The translations under genes and the position numbers were made by a program. Source: Diogma glabrata (Eukaryota > Arthropoda > Insecta > Diptera > Cylindrotomidae). From it: a stretch of 64,000 nt of DNA. Shown here piece by piece: positions 33,011 through 46,190 of this stretch; within the stretch, counting starts at the first letter, position 1; the number at the start of each line of letters is the position of its first letter. Below the pieces are notes generated by a model. It ran no database searches. It was not told where the DNA came from and saw only the letters and a program-made list of their open reading frames with translations. The DNA lies in contig OY856188.1 of the NCBI GenBank assembly GCA_963693315.1, forward strand, positions 157,733,136-157,797,135, read 5' to 3'.

Positions 33011-34044
33011 CTACACAACTTAAAAAATCTACTTTCGATGTTTGTTCATTGCATCGAAAATTTCTTTTTCGTCACCAGAGATAAAAAAAACCTATACAAA
33101 TTACTTTCGTACCTAGTGACGAAAGTAATTTTTTAAAAGCCATCTATTTTCTAATTTCTTAGCTAGAATAAACCATCCTAGAACACCAGTTAAGAGACTC
33201 AATTAATTGAAATAAATAATTTTGTTAGTGTTAATTTATCTCTCTTGGGAAGATGACGTTAATTTATTTTTGAGTTATTTGCTGACAATTTACATTAAAA
33301 AGGTAAAAATAATAATAGTTAACTAAATAATATTCATATATTCTTTTTAAATAGTATGGTAACAAACAGTTGGTGTTAAGGTAATTTTAAAATAAATTAT
33401 TTCACCTATTTATTAAGAAAAACGAAATAAAAATATTTATTTACATAAAATAATTTACGTTGTTTTAAAATATATCAGGAATTTACGTAACGTCATCCCC
33501 ATCCAAAAACTAAATCAAAACTGTTGTTTTCATTTTAGAAATAATAATAAAATTTTTAAATTTGATTTCGTTTATTATAAAACCGTCTTTAGTTATAAGC
33601 CTACTAGACGCGAAATGCAAAAAACAATAAACCTTTAAAGATGTGTTATTTAATGATTTTGGGGACTTTATAGACCAAATAGAAAAAAATGTAGAATTTT
33701 AAAGTGTAAATAGAATAAAAATATGTAAATCAGGCTTGTAAATAAAAACGGTTTTGTTTATGACATAGAAATTGGATAATTCATTCTTATTGAGTCATCT
33801 ATATTTTAATAGCAGAAATATAAATATAAATTTAAAGATTTTAATTGGATGTTTGTATGTTTTAAAATTTGAATTGTATGTAATTATAAGTCAAAATGTT
33901 TAAAAATTAATAATAATTTTTAAAAAAGTAGCAGAAAAAGTGCAGTCTTCTACTCGCAGAAAATCATATTTTGAATCTCGCGACCATTACCTGATAAACT
34001 GCCCTCTCGCTTCAAAATATGTTGTTTTCGGCATCATTGATGGA
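33011..34044. other. ~1-kb segment interrupting the tandem array
   Basis: The array unit is broken after GATGGAGCAAATATTTTT and resumes with ACTATTAAAATTGTACCGC. The intervening DNA is unrelated and AT-rich, with no coding frame. It contains a perfect hairpin at 33101-33128 (TTACTTTCGT and ACGAAAGTAA around ACCTAGTG). It may be an inserted element, but no target duplication is clear. Confidence 0.55.
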
Positions 34045-34370
34045 TATACTATTAAAATTGTACCGCAAAAATATTGCTTACGTATTTATATATAGATAGA
34101 GATAGATATAAATTGATTTTGAATTGTGAAACAAATAACTTAATAAAAAAACAAAATAACCGAACAAAACACTCAAAAAACAAAGTTATTACATTTTTGC
34201 CATTTTTTCTGAAAAAGTCGTCAAAATTCAAAAAAACGTATTTATCGGCACTTCTACTACTCAAGACCTATCCTACGATATACATATTGCCACACTTTTG
34301 ATGGAGCAAATATTTTTAAATTGTACCGCAAAAATATTGCTTACGTATTTATATATAGATAGATAAACTT
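34045..34370. repeat. Tandem array of the ~230-270-bp unit, second block
   Basis: One complete unit and the end of another, with the same landmarks as 31955-33010 (ACCGCAAAAATATTGCTTAC at both ends). It is separated from the first block by about 1 kb of unrelated sequence. Confidence 0.85.
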
Positions 34371-34407
34371 GCCCATTCCCACGTGTATTATTTCTGAAAA
34401 GTATTGA

Positions 34408-34500
34408 TTGATTGATTGATTGATTGATTGGACTGTAGGACCAAGCACTAGGCGAGACTCCCGGATTACGGCCGGGCCACTTCCTACAGTCGTTTTACAT
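34408..34500 (-). repeat. Probable LINE or SINE 3-prime end with (AATC)n tail
   Basis: On the minus strand a balanced-composition segment (GACTGTAGGAAGTGGCCCGG, later CTAGTGCTTGGTCCTACAGT) ends in about six AATC repeats (34408-34431). A sharply less AT-rich tail ending in a short tandem tetranucleotide is typical of a retroposon 3-prime end. I cannot assign a family. The flank GTGTATTATTTCTGAAAAGTA also occurs at 44900. Confidence 0.45.
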
Positions 34501-35540
34501 ATAACAATAGGTAAGGATAGGTAGGTAATTGTTAGTTAGGAGTGAACGACCCGGCTACAGACACCTGGCAAATCGTATCTAGCTACTACTGTTAGGAGAC
34601 AATCACAAGGACAATCACTTATACATATAATCTGCAATCGCCAATCAGCAATCCCGTATCTAAAATTTCTCGCCTGCAATCTCCAGTCGGAAACCTGTTA
34701 TTCATGTAATTTATTAGTATAATAGGATGATGACTAAATTGTAGTCCTCTGCACTCTCCAATCTGAATTCATGTTATTATATTTATGGTTAAAATTATTT
34801 ATGGTTATTTATGGTTAAAACATTTATATTATGTACATATATATAAAAAACAAAAAACCCCTTTGAAAATTGAGTGAATTTCATCTAAAAAAGTATTGGG
34901 ATTGAATTGGATAAAAATATTATCTTTCACTTGATGTTTTTATTTGAAATGTATTTATTTAAATTTTATAAAACATTATTTTATATAATATAATTAACGC
35001 AAGAATGTTTTGAATTTTTCTTGAAACACAAGAATTAATTTAAAAAAAACAATTAACCCTGCTCGTTGATATCGTTCAAAAATCTTATTGGAGTTTATGG
35101 ATAATGTTTGGATAAATAGAAAGAGATAAATCTATCGCATAAAATTATGTCAACAAATGAAATTTTAAACTGAATTTGAAATAATATCTAAATTTCGCTA
35201 GTTAAAGCTCTAAGTAGGTTTAAATTTTACACAAAATCGAATAGCACAATAACACCTTTATTTAGTTTTCTAGTAAAAATCAGGGTTAATAAATTTTACA
35301 TTTAGGGAAGATTACATCTTGGTCGCCCACATCTTTCCATTTTTGAAAGCAATCTTACCTTTGAGTTTAATTATTAAAGCCAACACTTTAAAACTATTAT
35401 ATTAGATATAAAACTGATTATTACAATTAATGTTTTCACTACATTTAGTTATACTTATATATTTATCATTTAAGAGATTAATTTAGTTTAAAATTCACAC
35501 TGTCACTTATAACAAGTGTTGATAAGACGACCATTCACCA
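34501..35540. other. No gene seen
   Basis: The first ~200 bases may be the body of the retroposon at 34408-34500. The rest is AT-rich with no coding or repeat signal that I can support. Confidence 0.45.
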
Positions 35541-36645
<1,105 letters not shown>

Positions 36646-36949
36646 TACCTATATATATTACATATATTTATTAACAGCAAACATACATATTAAGAAGTTT
36701 TCACCTTATGTCCAACATACTAATTTATGTGGTATTGTTATATAAACATACATACATACTAGTGGTCTGCATAAATGCATTTAAAATATAAACAATTACA
36801 CAAATGTACTTAAATACAAATCATCTACGAGTAAAAGTGTTACAAATATTTATATTCTCAAGTATAAAATAGTCTAAATACAAACAAAAATAAATATCCG
36901 CTTACTTTTTACAAAATATCTTTTCTACTCTCACCACTAATACTTATAT

Positions 36950-37175
36950 TTAGAATATGTGAAATGTATTTGGGTAGTTTAGAAACAAATTATAGTAAAA
37001 CAAAAAGCTGAATATACTCAAATATTTGAAGTATTATTATGTATTTGGGAGTACAGAAACTTTTTGAGAAAGTATGTAAAACGAATAATTATCCCTAATG
37101 GATCATGTGTACCGTAATAGTTATTGATTAAGCAATCGGATTTTAACATGGACATAGATTCAACTATTAGTCAGA
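36950..37175. repeat. Left arm of a long inverted repeat pair (partner 41545-41757)
   Basis: The segment contains ATTTGAAGTATTATTATGTA, TTTGGGAGTACAGAAAC, AATAATTATCCCTAATGGAT and GTTATTGATTAAGCAATCG. All occur in reverse complement and reverse order at 41545-41757. Divergence is about 10-15 percent by eye. The two arms bracket ~4.4 kb of other repeats. Confidence 0.85.
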
Positions 37176-37199
37176 ATAGGAGTTATATTTTTTGGTAAT

Positions 37200-37345
37200 A
37201 AAATGTGTTGTGTGGAAGGCATTACAATTTACGTCACAGCACATGAAAACCTTTAAAGACCAAGGTCCATCAACAACATAACATGCGTTCTAAGGTGTTA
37301 ATGAGCTCAAATTTTTTGTTTGTTGTTTTAAAGAATGGATAAATA
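37200..37345 (-). repeat. LINE 3-prime end fragment
   Basis: In reverse orientation this matches the 3-prime end of the CR1/Jockey-group LINE at 24790-24900 and 46080-46180. The marks are a TTGTTGATGGACCTTGGTCTT-like start and ATTGTAATGCC near the end. A + orientation copy with an A-tail is at 38975-39105. Confidence 0.6.
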
Positions 37346-37437
37346 AACAGTAAATGTTGTCACATCATAAAATATGATAAACCAATATTTCATGATAGGA
37401 TAAACGAAATAAAAATAAAACAAAAGGAACATTCCAT

Positions 37438-37575
37438 AGCTAAGATTGAAGGTGCTACCGTTGACTGAATACAGTTTATCCGCCAGCATTCCTAAGACAT
37501 CCCCGTCGTTAGTAATATCTCACTACGATTGCCAGTGTAATATTTGATATCTCACGTTAACTCGTAGGTTAATAA
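37438..37575 (+). repeat. ~140-bp repeat, copy 1
   Basis: Landmarks are AGCTAAGATTGAAGGTGCTA, CCGTTGACTGAATACAG and TGATATCTCACGTTAACTCG. An inverted copy lies at 38497-38645 and a partial direct copy at 41763-41880. It is relatively GC-rich and non-coding. Confidence 0.85.
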
Positions 37576-37854
37576 CAGGGATTGGAGAACACGGGATTGT
37601 TTCCCGTAGATCATAGATGAAAACAAATTTACAAATGAACAATACTGATTTTTTCATGTGAAAAAACTTAAAATTAAGTTTGGAGGGTTTTTTGTGAGCT
37701 ATTAAGCATAAGTACATATCGGAAATCCTAATAACTTCAACTCCTGATCAGAACAGATCGTTAAAAAACAAAAACTAAATCAAATATTTTTTATTCAAAG
37801 TTAAATAATAATATATAATAACAAAAACGGATTTTTAATAATTCATTTTATAAA

Positions 37855-38245
37855 ATGGTCTGGGTTAAGGATTTTGATATAGTTTTAGGCAAAAAACTTT
37901 TATGAGGACATGGTTTTTAGTTTTGGGCAGCGATGTATACAAACATAACTTTTTGTTAAAGTACATGTATTTTTTATCACTGTTTAGATATGTATTACAA
38001 AACTAACACGAAACATCAATACGTTATCGGAAAATTACAACAGATCATATATTAACATAATTTAGTGAAAAGATTATACAATCAGCAAACTACTCAAAAA
38101 TCTCTCCAGCGTTTCGAAAAAATATTACAAAACAAAATCACAAATTCATATTTCTTTCAAAATTCCAAAAATATTGTAAAAATTAAATAAAATCAAAAGT
38201 TCAAACAAAATTCTAAAAATATTTCAAAAATTATTACAAAATCTA
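37855..38245 (+). repeat. Dispersed element block (inverted copy at 63480-63795)
   Basis: It starts GGTCTGGGTTAAGGATTTTG, followed by TTGGGCAGCGATGTATAC, CAAAACTAACACGAAACATC and CAAACTACTCAAAAATCTCT, then the A/T-rich AAAATTCCAAAAATATT unit. The same order appears in reverse complement at the right end of the window. It is therefore one end of a larger repeat family. No coding frame. Confidence 0.85.
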
Positions 38246-38496
38246 ATTATTAAATATTTGTAGTCTTTTATTAATATTGATATTTCTCAGTAGTAGCTTA
38301 TTTATTATTTTAAAAAAATATGTTTATTCCAATATTTATTATGACCTCGCGGGTCATCATCAAGGGTTACATATATTTTATTATATTTAATATTACCTAC
38401 AAAACAATTAATTCCCGCATGGAGGGATCAGTTTTTATTGTTTTAACATTTTTTTTTATTTTTGATCTACGGGTGTGACACCCCCCGCGTACTCCA
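38246..38496 (-). repeat. Possible Penelope-like terminus fragment
   Basis: The minus strand contains CTTGATGATGACCCGCGAGG and then TCATAATAAATATT. This looks like a decayed hammerhead arrangement (TGATGA, GACC/GGTC stem, but ATAA in place of GAAA). It is followed by short AATAAA-rich tail sequence as at 14256 and 56080. Evidence is positional and motif-based only. Confidence 0.35.
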
Positions 38497-38645
38497 GTCC
38501 CTGCTATTGACATACGAGTTAACGTGAGATATCACATACCACTGGCAATAGCAGTGAGATATCACTAGCCAAGGTGACATCTTAGGGGTGGTGGCGGATG
38601 AACTGTATTCAGTCAACGGTAGCACCCTCAATCTTAGCTGTGAAA
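38497..38645 (-). repeat. ~140-bp repeat, copy 2 (inverted)
   Basis: Reverse complement of 37438-37575, including CGAGTTAACGTGAGATATCA and CTGTATTCAGTCAACGG. Together with flanking similarity (AAAATATGA...CCAATATTT) and LINE 3-prime ends on both outer sides, it forms a decayed inverted repeat of ~37200-37575 with 38497-39105. Confidence 0.85.
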
Positions 38646-39590
38646 TAGTCCTTGATGATAAGACGCTATTGCATTCTTGAAGAAACGAGCCTTCATATAA
38701 CTATGCGTGGGCTTCAATTATTAAGAACGACTGCGCGTCACAGGATCAAGGAATATGCAACCGGCTGGATTATTGGCAACTACATTTTTGTTTTGTTTCA
38801 GCAAATTTTTGTAAAAATTTGCTATTTACCTTTTAATTTACTTTTATTTTCTCTATTCTATTATAAAATATTGGCCTATGTCATATTTTGTCAGTGATAG
38901 GATTTTTTGTTTAGTTTAACCAAAAATATAAAAAAACAAAAAAAGAAAGATTTACGTCTTTGAACGTATGTTGTTGTTGTTTACATCTTTGAACGTATGT
39001 TGTTGTTGGACCTTGGTCTTAAAAGGCTTTTATGTGTTATTGTGACACATATTGTAATTCCTACTACACAACACATTTTATTAAAAAAAAAAAAAAAAAA
39101 TTAGAAACAACACAAAGAATTAACATAAAACTGACATAATCAAAAATTTTTTATAAAATTTTTTTAAAAAATACTTGAAAAAATTAACAATAGTTTAAAA
39201 AAAGGATAACAAACATAAAATGTTTAAAAGAACAAATTGCACACAAATTCTACAAAAACTTTAATAGAATCATTATTTTTATTAATTCAAAATAAAAATT
39301 ATTTTATATCTTTCAATCACAACAGAAAAAATTTTTTGAATGACGGAAAATCAAATTTTGAATAAGAAAACTCGATGAAAAAACAGTTCCTAAATTGAAT
39401 GTGACTACTTAATTTAATATCATCTTATTGTTGATTTAATAATAGAAATATAATTTGAATGTAAACCATTACAATCTGTTTTATAATTAATTGATTTAGG
39501 TTCCAAAGAAATGTGAGCCATTTCTTTAAATACTCTCTTTAAATGGTTAATTTCATAATCAAGAACAACAGGATTCAAGAATCAAAGAAC
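38646..39590. other. No gene; LINE 3-prime end at 38975-39105
   Basis: A short frame at 38652-38897 shows no domain. Bases 38975-39060 match the CR1/Jockey-group LINE 3-prime end (GTATGTTGTTGTTGGACCTT, then TTATGTGTTATTGTGACACA), followed by an 18-base A-run at ~39085. This identifies a 3-prime LINE stub in plus orientation. The remainder is AT-rich. Confidence 0.55.
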
Positions 39591-39790
39591 TTTTTTCAAA
39601 AACTCTAAAAATATTGCATAACTTATAGCAAAATCAAAAATTGTAACTTTTTCCAAAATTATAAAAATTATAATAAAATCAAAAATTTAAAATTTTTCAA
39701 AATTCTAAAAATATTCCAAAAATTCTTACAAAATCGAAAATTGAAACATTTCCAAGATTCCAAAAATATTTCAAAAACTATAGCAAATTC
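39591..39790. repeat. A/T-rich array block (same unit as 15601-16515)
   Basis: Repeats of AAAAATATTCCAAAAATTCT and AAAATCAAAAATTTAAAAT-type sequence, about 55-60 bp period. Confidence 0.75.
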
Positions 39791-39884
39791 AAAAATTTCC
39801 ATTTTCAATTATATTTATGTAAGCAACAGCTAAATTTTTTTTTTAGCAACAGCTAAATTATCTAAAAAATAAATGAAATCATTT

Positions 39885-40273
39885 TTTTGACACACTTGAC
39901 AATTTTTTTTTACAAACTTATAATGCAATAAAATTCTCAATAATAATGATTTCAGGTTCATTATACATTTCATTTCATACAAATAACTAATTTTATCATT
40001 TTTCTAAAAAAATAAATGAAAATCACTCTTTTGACACACTTGACATTATTTTTTTGACTAACTTATAATGCCATAATTCTCAATAATAATAATAAAATTT
40101 CATGTCGTAGGTACAAATAATTAATTTTATTTTTCCAAAAAATTGAGTAAAAAAATAAATACAAATCTTTCTTTTGACACACTTGACAAAATTTTTTTGA
40201 CAAACTTATAATGCCATAATTCTCAATAATAATAATAAAATTTCATGTCAAACAAATAATTAATTTTTTTAAC
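39885..40273 (+). repeat. Tandem ~143-bp repeat with TTGACACACTTGAC motif
   Basis: The motif starts at 39887, 40031 and 40173 (spacing 144 and 142), each followed by ACAAACTTATAATGC and CTCAATAATAAT. The unit breaks off at 40273 and resumes at about 41155, so about 880 bp has been inserted into it. Confidence 0.85.
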
Positions 40274-41154
40274 TACTAGCTTGAGAAATCGTCATTATTT
40301 ACTCGAATGCCCCAATGAGAAGTAATTTTTATCCACGACTACTAAAGAATTTATGCTTTCCATGCGTATGTCTTCCATTGTAATTGTATTCATTCCACAA
40401 CTAGTGATTATAAATAAATTATTCAAGAGTTCTATAGTTTATTAAATATTCACCTAACGAATTAAAAACTTCATTTGTTGGTATAGTAATATCAAAAGGT
40501 TAAAACGAGAACAATACATATATAAAATATAAAATAAAAAAGTTTTTCTATGCTATCTATGATGCATGTTTTTCAATATGGTGATAAAAACTTTAGCAGC
40601 CAAACTGGAAATTAATCGAAATATTTTGAAGTCGTGGATAAAATAGCATCTTGTATTCGCATAGGATGATGGCAATTCTTCACTCGGATGATTCCCTACA
40701 CTCGCTACGCACGTTTCGGGAAACTTCATCCTCGTGAAGAATTGCCATCATTCTCAACTCATACAAGAATCTACTATTCTCAACCTAGGTCAATAATAAT
40801 AACAAAAAATTACGTAGGTTAATAATGACAAATTTTCTTTTATTTTTAATTGAAATGAACAAAAAAACACAAACAAATAATAATTGCATTTCTTTGTTTC
40901 GTTTTATTTGTATGAAACTAAACTTCCAGGCTACTTGATATTTTAAGATAATTAAAAATTAAAATGGAAAATGACTAATATCAAAATCTAATCAAAGCAA
41001 ATATGATAATTAGTGTTAATAGTTAAAAAAATTCTATATGTACCTCGGTTGAAAAGACTAATATAGACCTCGAACATTATATCCCTCGGCGCTACGCGCC
41101 TCAGGATCTAAAAGTTCTTGGTCAATAATAGCTTACTTCTTAACCTTGTTATAT
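40274..41154. mobile_element. ~880-bp insertion in the 143-bp repeat, carrying a palindrome
   Basis: The host repeat is continuous from 40273 to about 41155 if this block is removed. It contains a palindromic element at 40645-40785 and a segment (~40360-40470) loosely similar to 57370-57475 upstream of the Penelope-like element. No coding frame was found, and the ends are uncertain by tens of bases. Confidence 0.45.
40645..40785. repeat. Palindromic MITE-like element, copy 1
   Basis: GATGATGGCAATTCTTCAC pairs with GTGAAGAATTGCCATCAT, with outer arms around CTTGTATTCGCATAG and CTCATACAAGAATC. A second copy is at 59620-59765 with the same left half and a more diverged right half. Confidence 0.8.
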
Positions 41155-41540
41155 AATGTACTATTATTTTTTTCCAAAAATTGGGTAAAAAATAAACAAA
41201 AATCTTTCTTTTGACACACTTGACAAAATTTTTTTGACAAACTTATAATGCAATAATCTAGTTTTTGATCTCACATACTAATCCCGACGATCCAAATTTC
41301 TCCTCATTCTTTGTTCCTACTCATTATTACTTAAAATGAACGTTTTTTAAGCAAAAAATGCATATTTCCTTGTTCTGACACACTTGACGATTTTTTTGAC
41401 ACACTTCCGTTACAGTTATCGAACACATCGTCCTTCTGGCCCTTACCATTGAGTGTGCCTATTTTTAGAAACCTAAAATTTTTAAAATCTCTTCAGCCGT
41501 TTTCTAGATTTCGTCGGTTGTGACAGACGGCCTAGTTGAA
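41155..41540 (+). repeat. Dispersed element block with TTGACACACTTGAC (inverted copy at 62860-63260)
   Basis: It contains the fourth TTGACACACTTGAC unit (41211), TGACACACTTCCGTTACAG, TATCGAACACATCGTC and the end TTTCGTCGGTTGTGACAGAC. The whole block appears in reverse complement near the right end of the window, in the same relation to the 37855-38245 block. Both therefore belong to one repeat family. Confidence 0.85.
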
Positions 41541-41544
41541 TCTA

Positions 41545-41757
41545 TGCCCATGTTAAAATGCGATTGCTTAATCAATAACTATTATGGTACATATGATCCA
41601 TTAGGGATAATTATTCCTTTTGCATGCTTTCTCAAAATGTTTCTGTACTCCCAAATACATAATAATACTTCAAATATTTGAGTACTCAGTTTTTTTTCCT
41701 TAGTATAAATTCTTTTTAAGCTACCCATACATTTTACGTATTCTAAGTACATTCACA
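41545..41757. repeat. Right arm of the long inverted repeat pair (partner 36950-37175)
   Basis: Reverse complement of the left arm, containing CGATTGCTTAATCAATAAC, ATCCATTAGGGATAATTATT and GTACTCCCAAATACATAATA. Confidence 0.85.
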
Positions 41758-41762
41758 CTACA

Positions 41763-41880
41763 TAGCTAAGATTCAGGGTGCTACCGTTGACTGGATACAT
41801 GTTCATACGCCAGCGTCCCTAAGATATCACCTTTGCTAGAGATATCTCGCTACTATTGCCAGTGTACCTGTACCAGGTAT
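41763..41880 (+). repeat. ~140-bp repeat, copy 3 (partial)
   Basis: Matches the first ~115 bases of 37438-37575 (GGTGCTACCGTTGACTGGAT, then GATATCTCGCTACTATTGCC). It lies immediately outside the inverted-repeat arm. Confidence 0.8.
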
Positions 41881-42325
41881 TGACAGGTATCTAATCATCC
41901 TTTTTTCTTTTCTAAATACATCCAATGTCCAAACACATCCAAAATTTAAACTGTTTTTAATATATTGCATATATGTATAATCTAAAAAATTTCATCCAGA
42001 TAACGACTACTGAATTTGAATATCATTATTTTTGTACTCTAAGTACATCCAAATACATTCAAATATATCCAAATACCTCAAATACAAATTTTAACAAAAC
42101 CAAATCCTTTTTAATCACCAGTTATAAGTATAGTAGTTTTTATATAAAGTATTCGTAAATACTCTACATTCAAATATATTTTTTTTCAAATATAATTTCA
42201 TTTGATTATAACATTTTTTGTTTCTTTTTTCTTTGTACGTATTTTTAGAGTACAATAACAAATACAAATAATTTGAGTATTTGCAATAATTACGAGTAAA
42301 TTATTACTATTTGTGCAGTGCTCTG
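41881..42325. other. No gene; loose ATACATCCAA repeats
   Basis: Words such as AAATACATCC, AAATACATTC and AAATATATCC recur at 41915-42090. Similar CTAAATACAAAC words occur outside the left inverted-repeat arm near 36870. No coding signal. Confidence 0.5.
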
Positions 42326-44195
<1,870 letters not shown>

Positions 44196-44843
44196 TATAT
44201 ATATCTGTGTCAATAAGTCATATGGAGATAACTCGAGTTATGACATTATGCCTTTCCGCTTTTTTCGGTTTGGCCTTTGTTAGGAGTACATTTTGCTCTT
44301 TACCGTTTTCACCTACGGCTTTTGATGTGAAATCTAAAACAATGTGCAAAAGGGAATAACTCAGAAACGCTCTATTTTAAATTTGTCAAAAAAGAATAAC
44401 TCAAAAATTTGATAAAAAAATAATAAATATCTGAAGATATTACTTTTTGTCAACCGAAAAATTTAAAACTTGTTCACTATAAAATAAGTTATATCCTTTT
44501 GTCAAATAATAGTTGGTGCCTATAAGGGCATAAGGCTAGATATTTATTTGAAATTAGTATTTTTATTCTGACAAATAGAAATAACTTAACTTATTATTTG
44601 ATGCACCAGAAAACTTGATTTGACACAAGGGCATAAGACGTTAAACCCACGATAACTTCTTAAATATGAATCTGAGATAGAAAACAATCAATAAATATGA
44701 CAAAGCTAAAAATTTCGCGTCATATCCCGGTATTTATTTCAATCTACACATATACAATTTTATCACAAAAGAGTTTTAATCTTAAAATCGCTCTCCTGAA
44801 AAGTTAGCAAAATGAGTTATGACTTTTTGGCACAGATATATTT
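44196..44843. mobile_element. MITE-like element with ~24-bp terminal inverted repeats
   Basis: The left end ATATATCTGTGTCAATAAGTC pairs with the right end GACTTTTTGGCACAGATATAT with two mismatches. The interior (~600 bp) has repeated words such as GGGCATAAG and CATAACTC but no coding frame. Target duplication could not be fixed because the flanks are AT-rich. Confidence 0.5.
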
Positions 44844-45429
44844 ATCACGACGGAGAGTTTTATCCACGTCCATCTTCTTTAAATGCGCTCGGCAAACTCG
44901 TGTATTATTTCTGAAAAGTATATGCATAAATGTTTGAATTAATTGGTCCCTGCTAATCTGCAGTTTTATAATCCCAAACAAGACTCGAATCACATTTAAT
45001 CTGCTTAGGAACTTATAAATTTAAGTATGTTAAAATCAAATTATGATGTGATCCACTAAAAAGTTCTGACACTCTAAATTATACCAACAAAAGATCACTT
45101 GTCTAAAAAAAAAATAAAGCACTTTGGCCAGGATTGTCAGAAACTCTGGTTGGTCCAGTTAGAGATCAAATAAGCTTACTTGAAAACTTATTTGATCGCT
45201 AATTTGTCATATATCCGAACTGATCAGCTAGAGTTCTGATTATTTTTCATTCATACATTTAAAAAGAAAAATTAAAAATTATATGCTAGCATTTCTCATT
45301 ACCACTTTTTGAAATCATTGCTTCTACGTCAACAAAATGTCTACGCAAAAACTTTATTTATAAGCGTGGTTCTTTACATATCGACTATCGTACACTGCAC
45401 AAGTTATTCCTCGCCATATTTTTAAAGTG
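44844..45429. other. No gene seen
   Basis: Contains CTCGTGTATTATTTCTGAAA at ~44896, shared with the flank of the retroposon end near 34390. It also has a small inverted pair TTTGATCNCTAA near 45160-45200. No coding frame. Confidence 0.45.
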
Positions 45430-46190
45430 TAGAATGCATGAACGAATAAATCCGAAATAAATGTAAACGAAGACCTAGAAAAAAATCGCCGATTGGGGTG
45501 ACAAAAATTTGTTTATTTTAATTCCACTAAAACACAGCTATTGATATAGTTTCCAGATCAAAGATTGAATCCCCCAATGATATTTCAATTAGTATAATGT
45601 GTGATGAACAATCAGACGATTGTGAATGCTTTCGTTTAATGGGAGTCACAATTTCCAACTGTGGAACGATCATATAATGGCGATGGCAAAAAGGGTGACA
45701 AAAAAACTCGGCCTCCTTATTAGATGTAAAAACTATTTCACTCCGCATTAATTACTCCACATTTATAAGTCCTATAATCGTTTCTGTATGGAGCATTATT
45801 ATCAAGTTCTTTTAGACTCTGTTCGTGCTATGCGAATTATGGGTGATCGAAATTTAACTTAAAATTTTGCTTCCCTATACAACATTTTCGAACTGTTGCT
45901 GATCTCGTTGTTTTTTATAAATTTCGTCACCAGCAGTGCTCGGATGTTGAGACCACTCACTATCATAGTGACATAATTCAGAGGGTTTTCTTTGTACAAA
46001 TCGTACTAATGGAATGCTTTGCTCGAATCAAAAGTCTCGAAGACATTCAATCCATAAAAGCTTAAAAAACATTCATCAACCTCAGAATGCAAGTTGTTGT
46101 GAGACCTAGGTCTTAAAAGGTATCTATGTGTTGTTGTGAAAAATATTGTAATTTCTATAGCATATAACACTTTTTATTTAAAAAAAACTT
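45430..46190 (+). pseudogene. CR1/Jockey-group LINE, C-terminal part and 3-prime end
   Basis: Plus-strand broken frames read NVNEDLEKN, STKTQLL, FRLMGVTISN, GDKKTRPP, CKNYFTPH, SVRAMRIMGDRNLT and then the 3-prime end (CAACCTCAGAATGCAAGTTG, TATGTGTTGTTGTGA, polyA-like tail). This is a diverged, opposite-oriented copy of the LINE at 24790-25802. RT motifs upstream of the thumb are missing, so the copy is 5-prime truncated. A minus-strand frame across 45748-45527 is a shadow. Confidence 0.75.
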
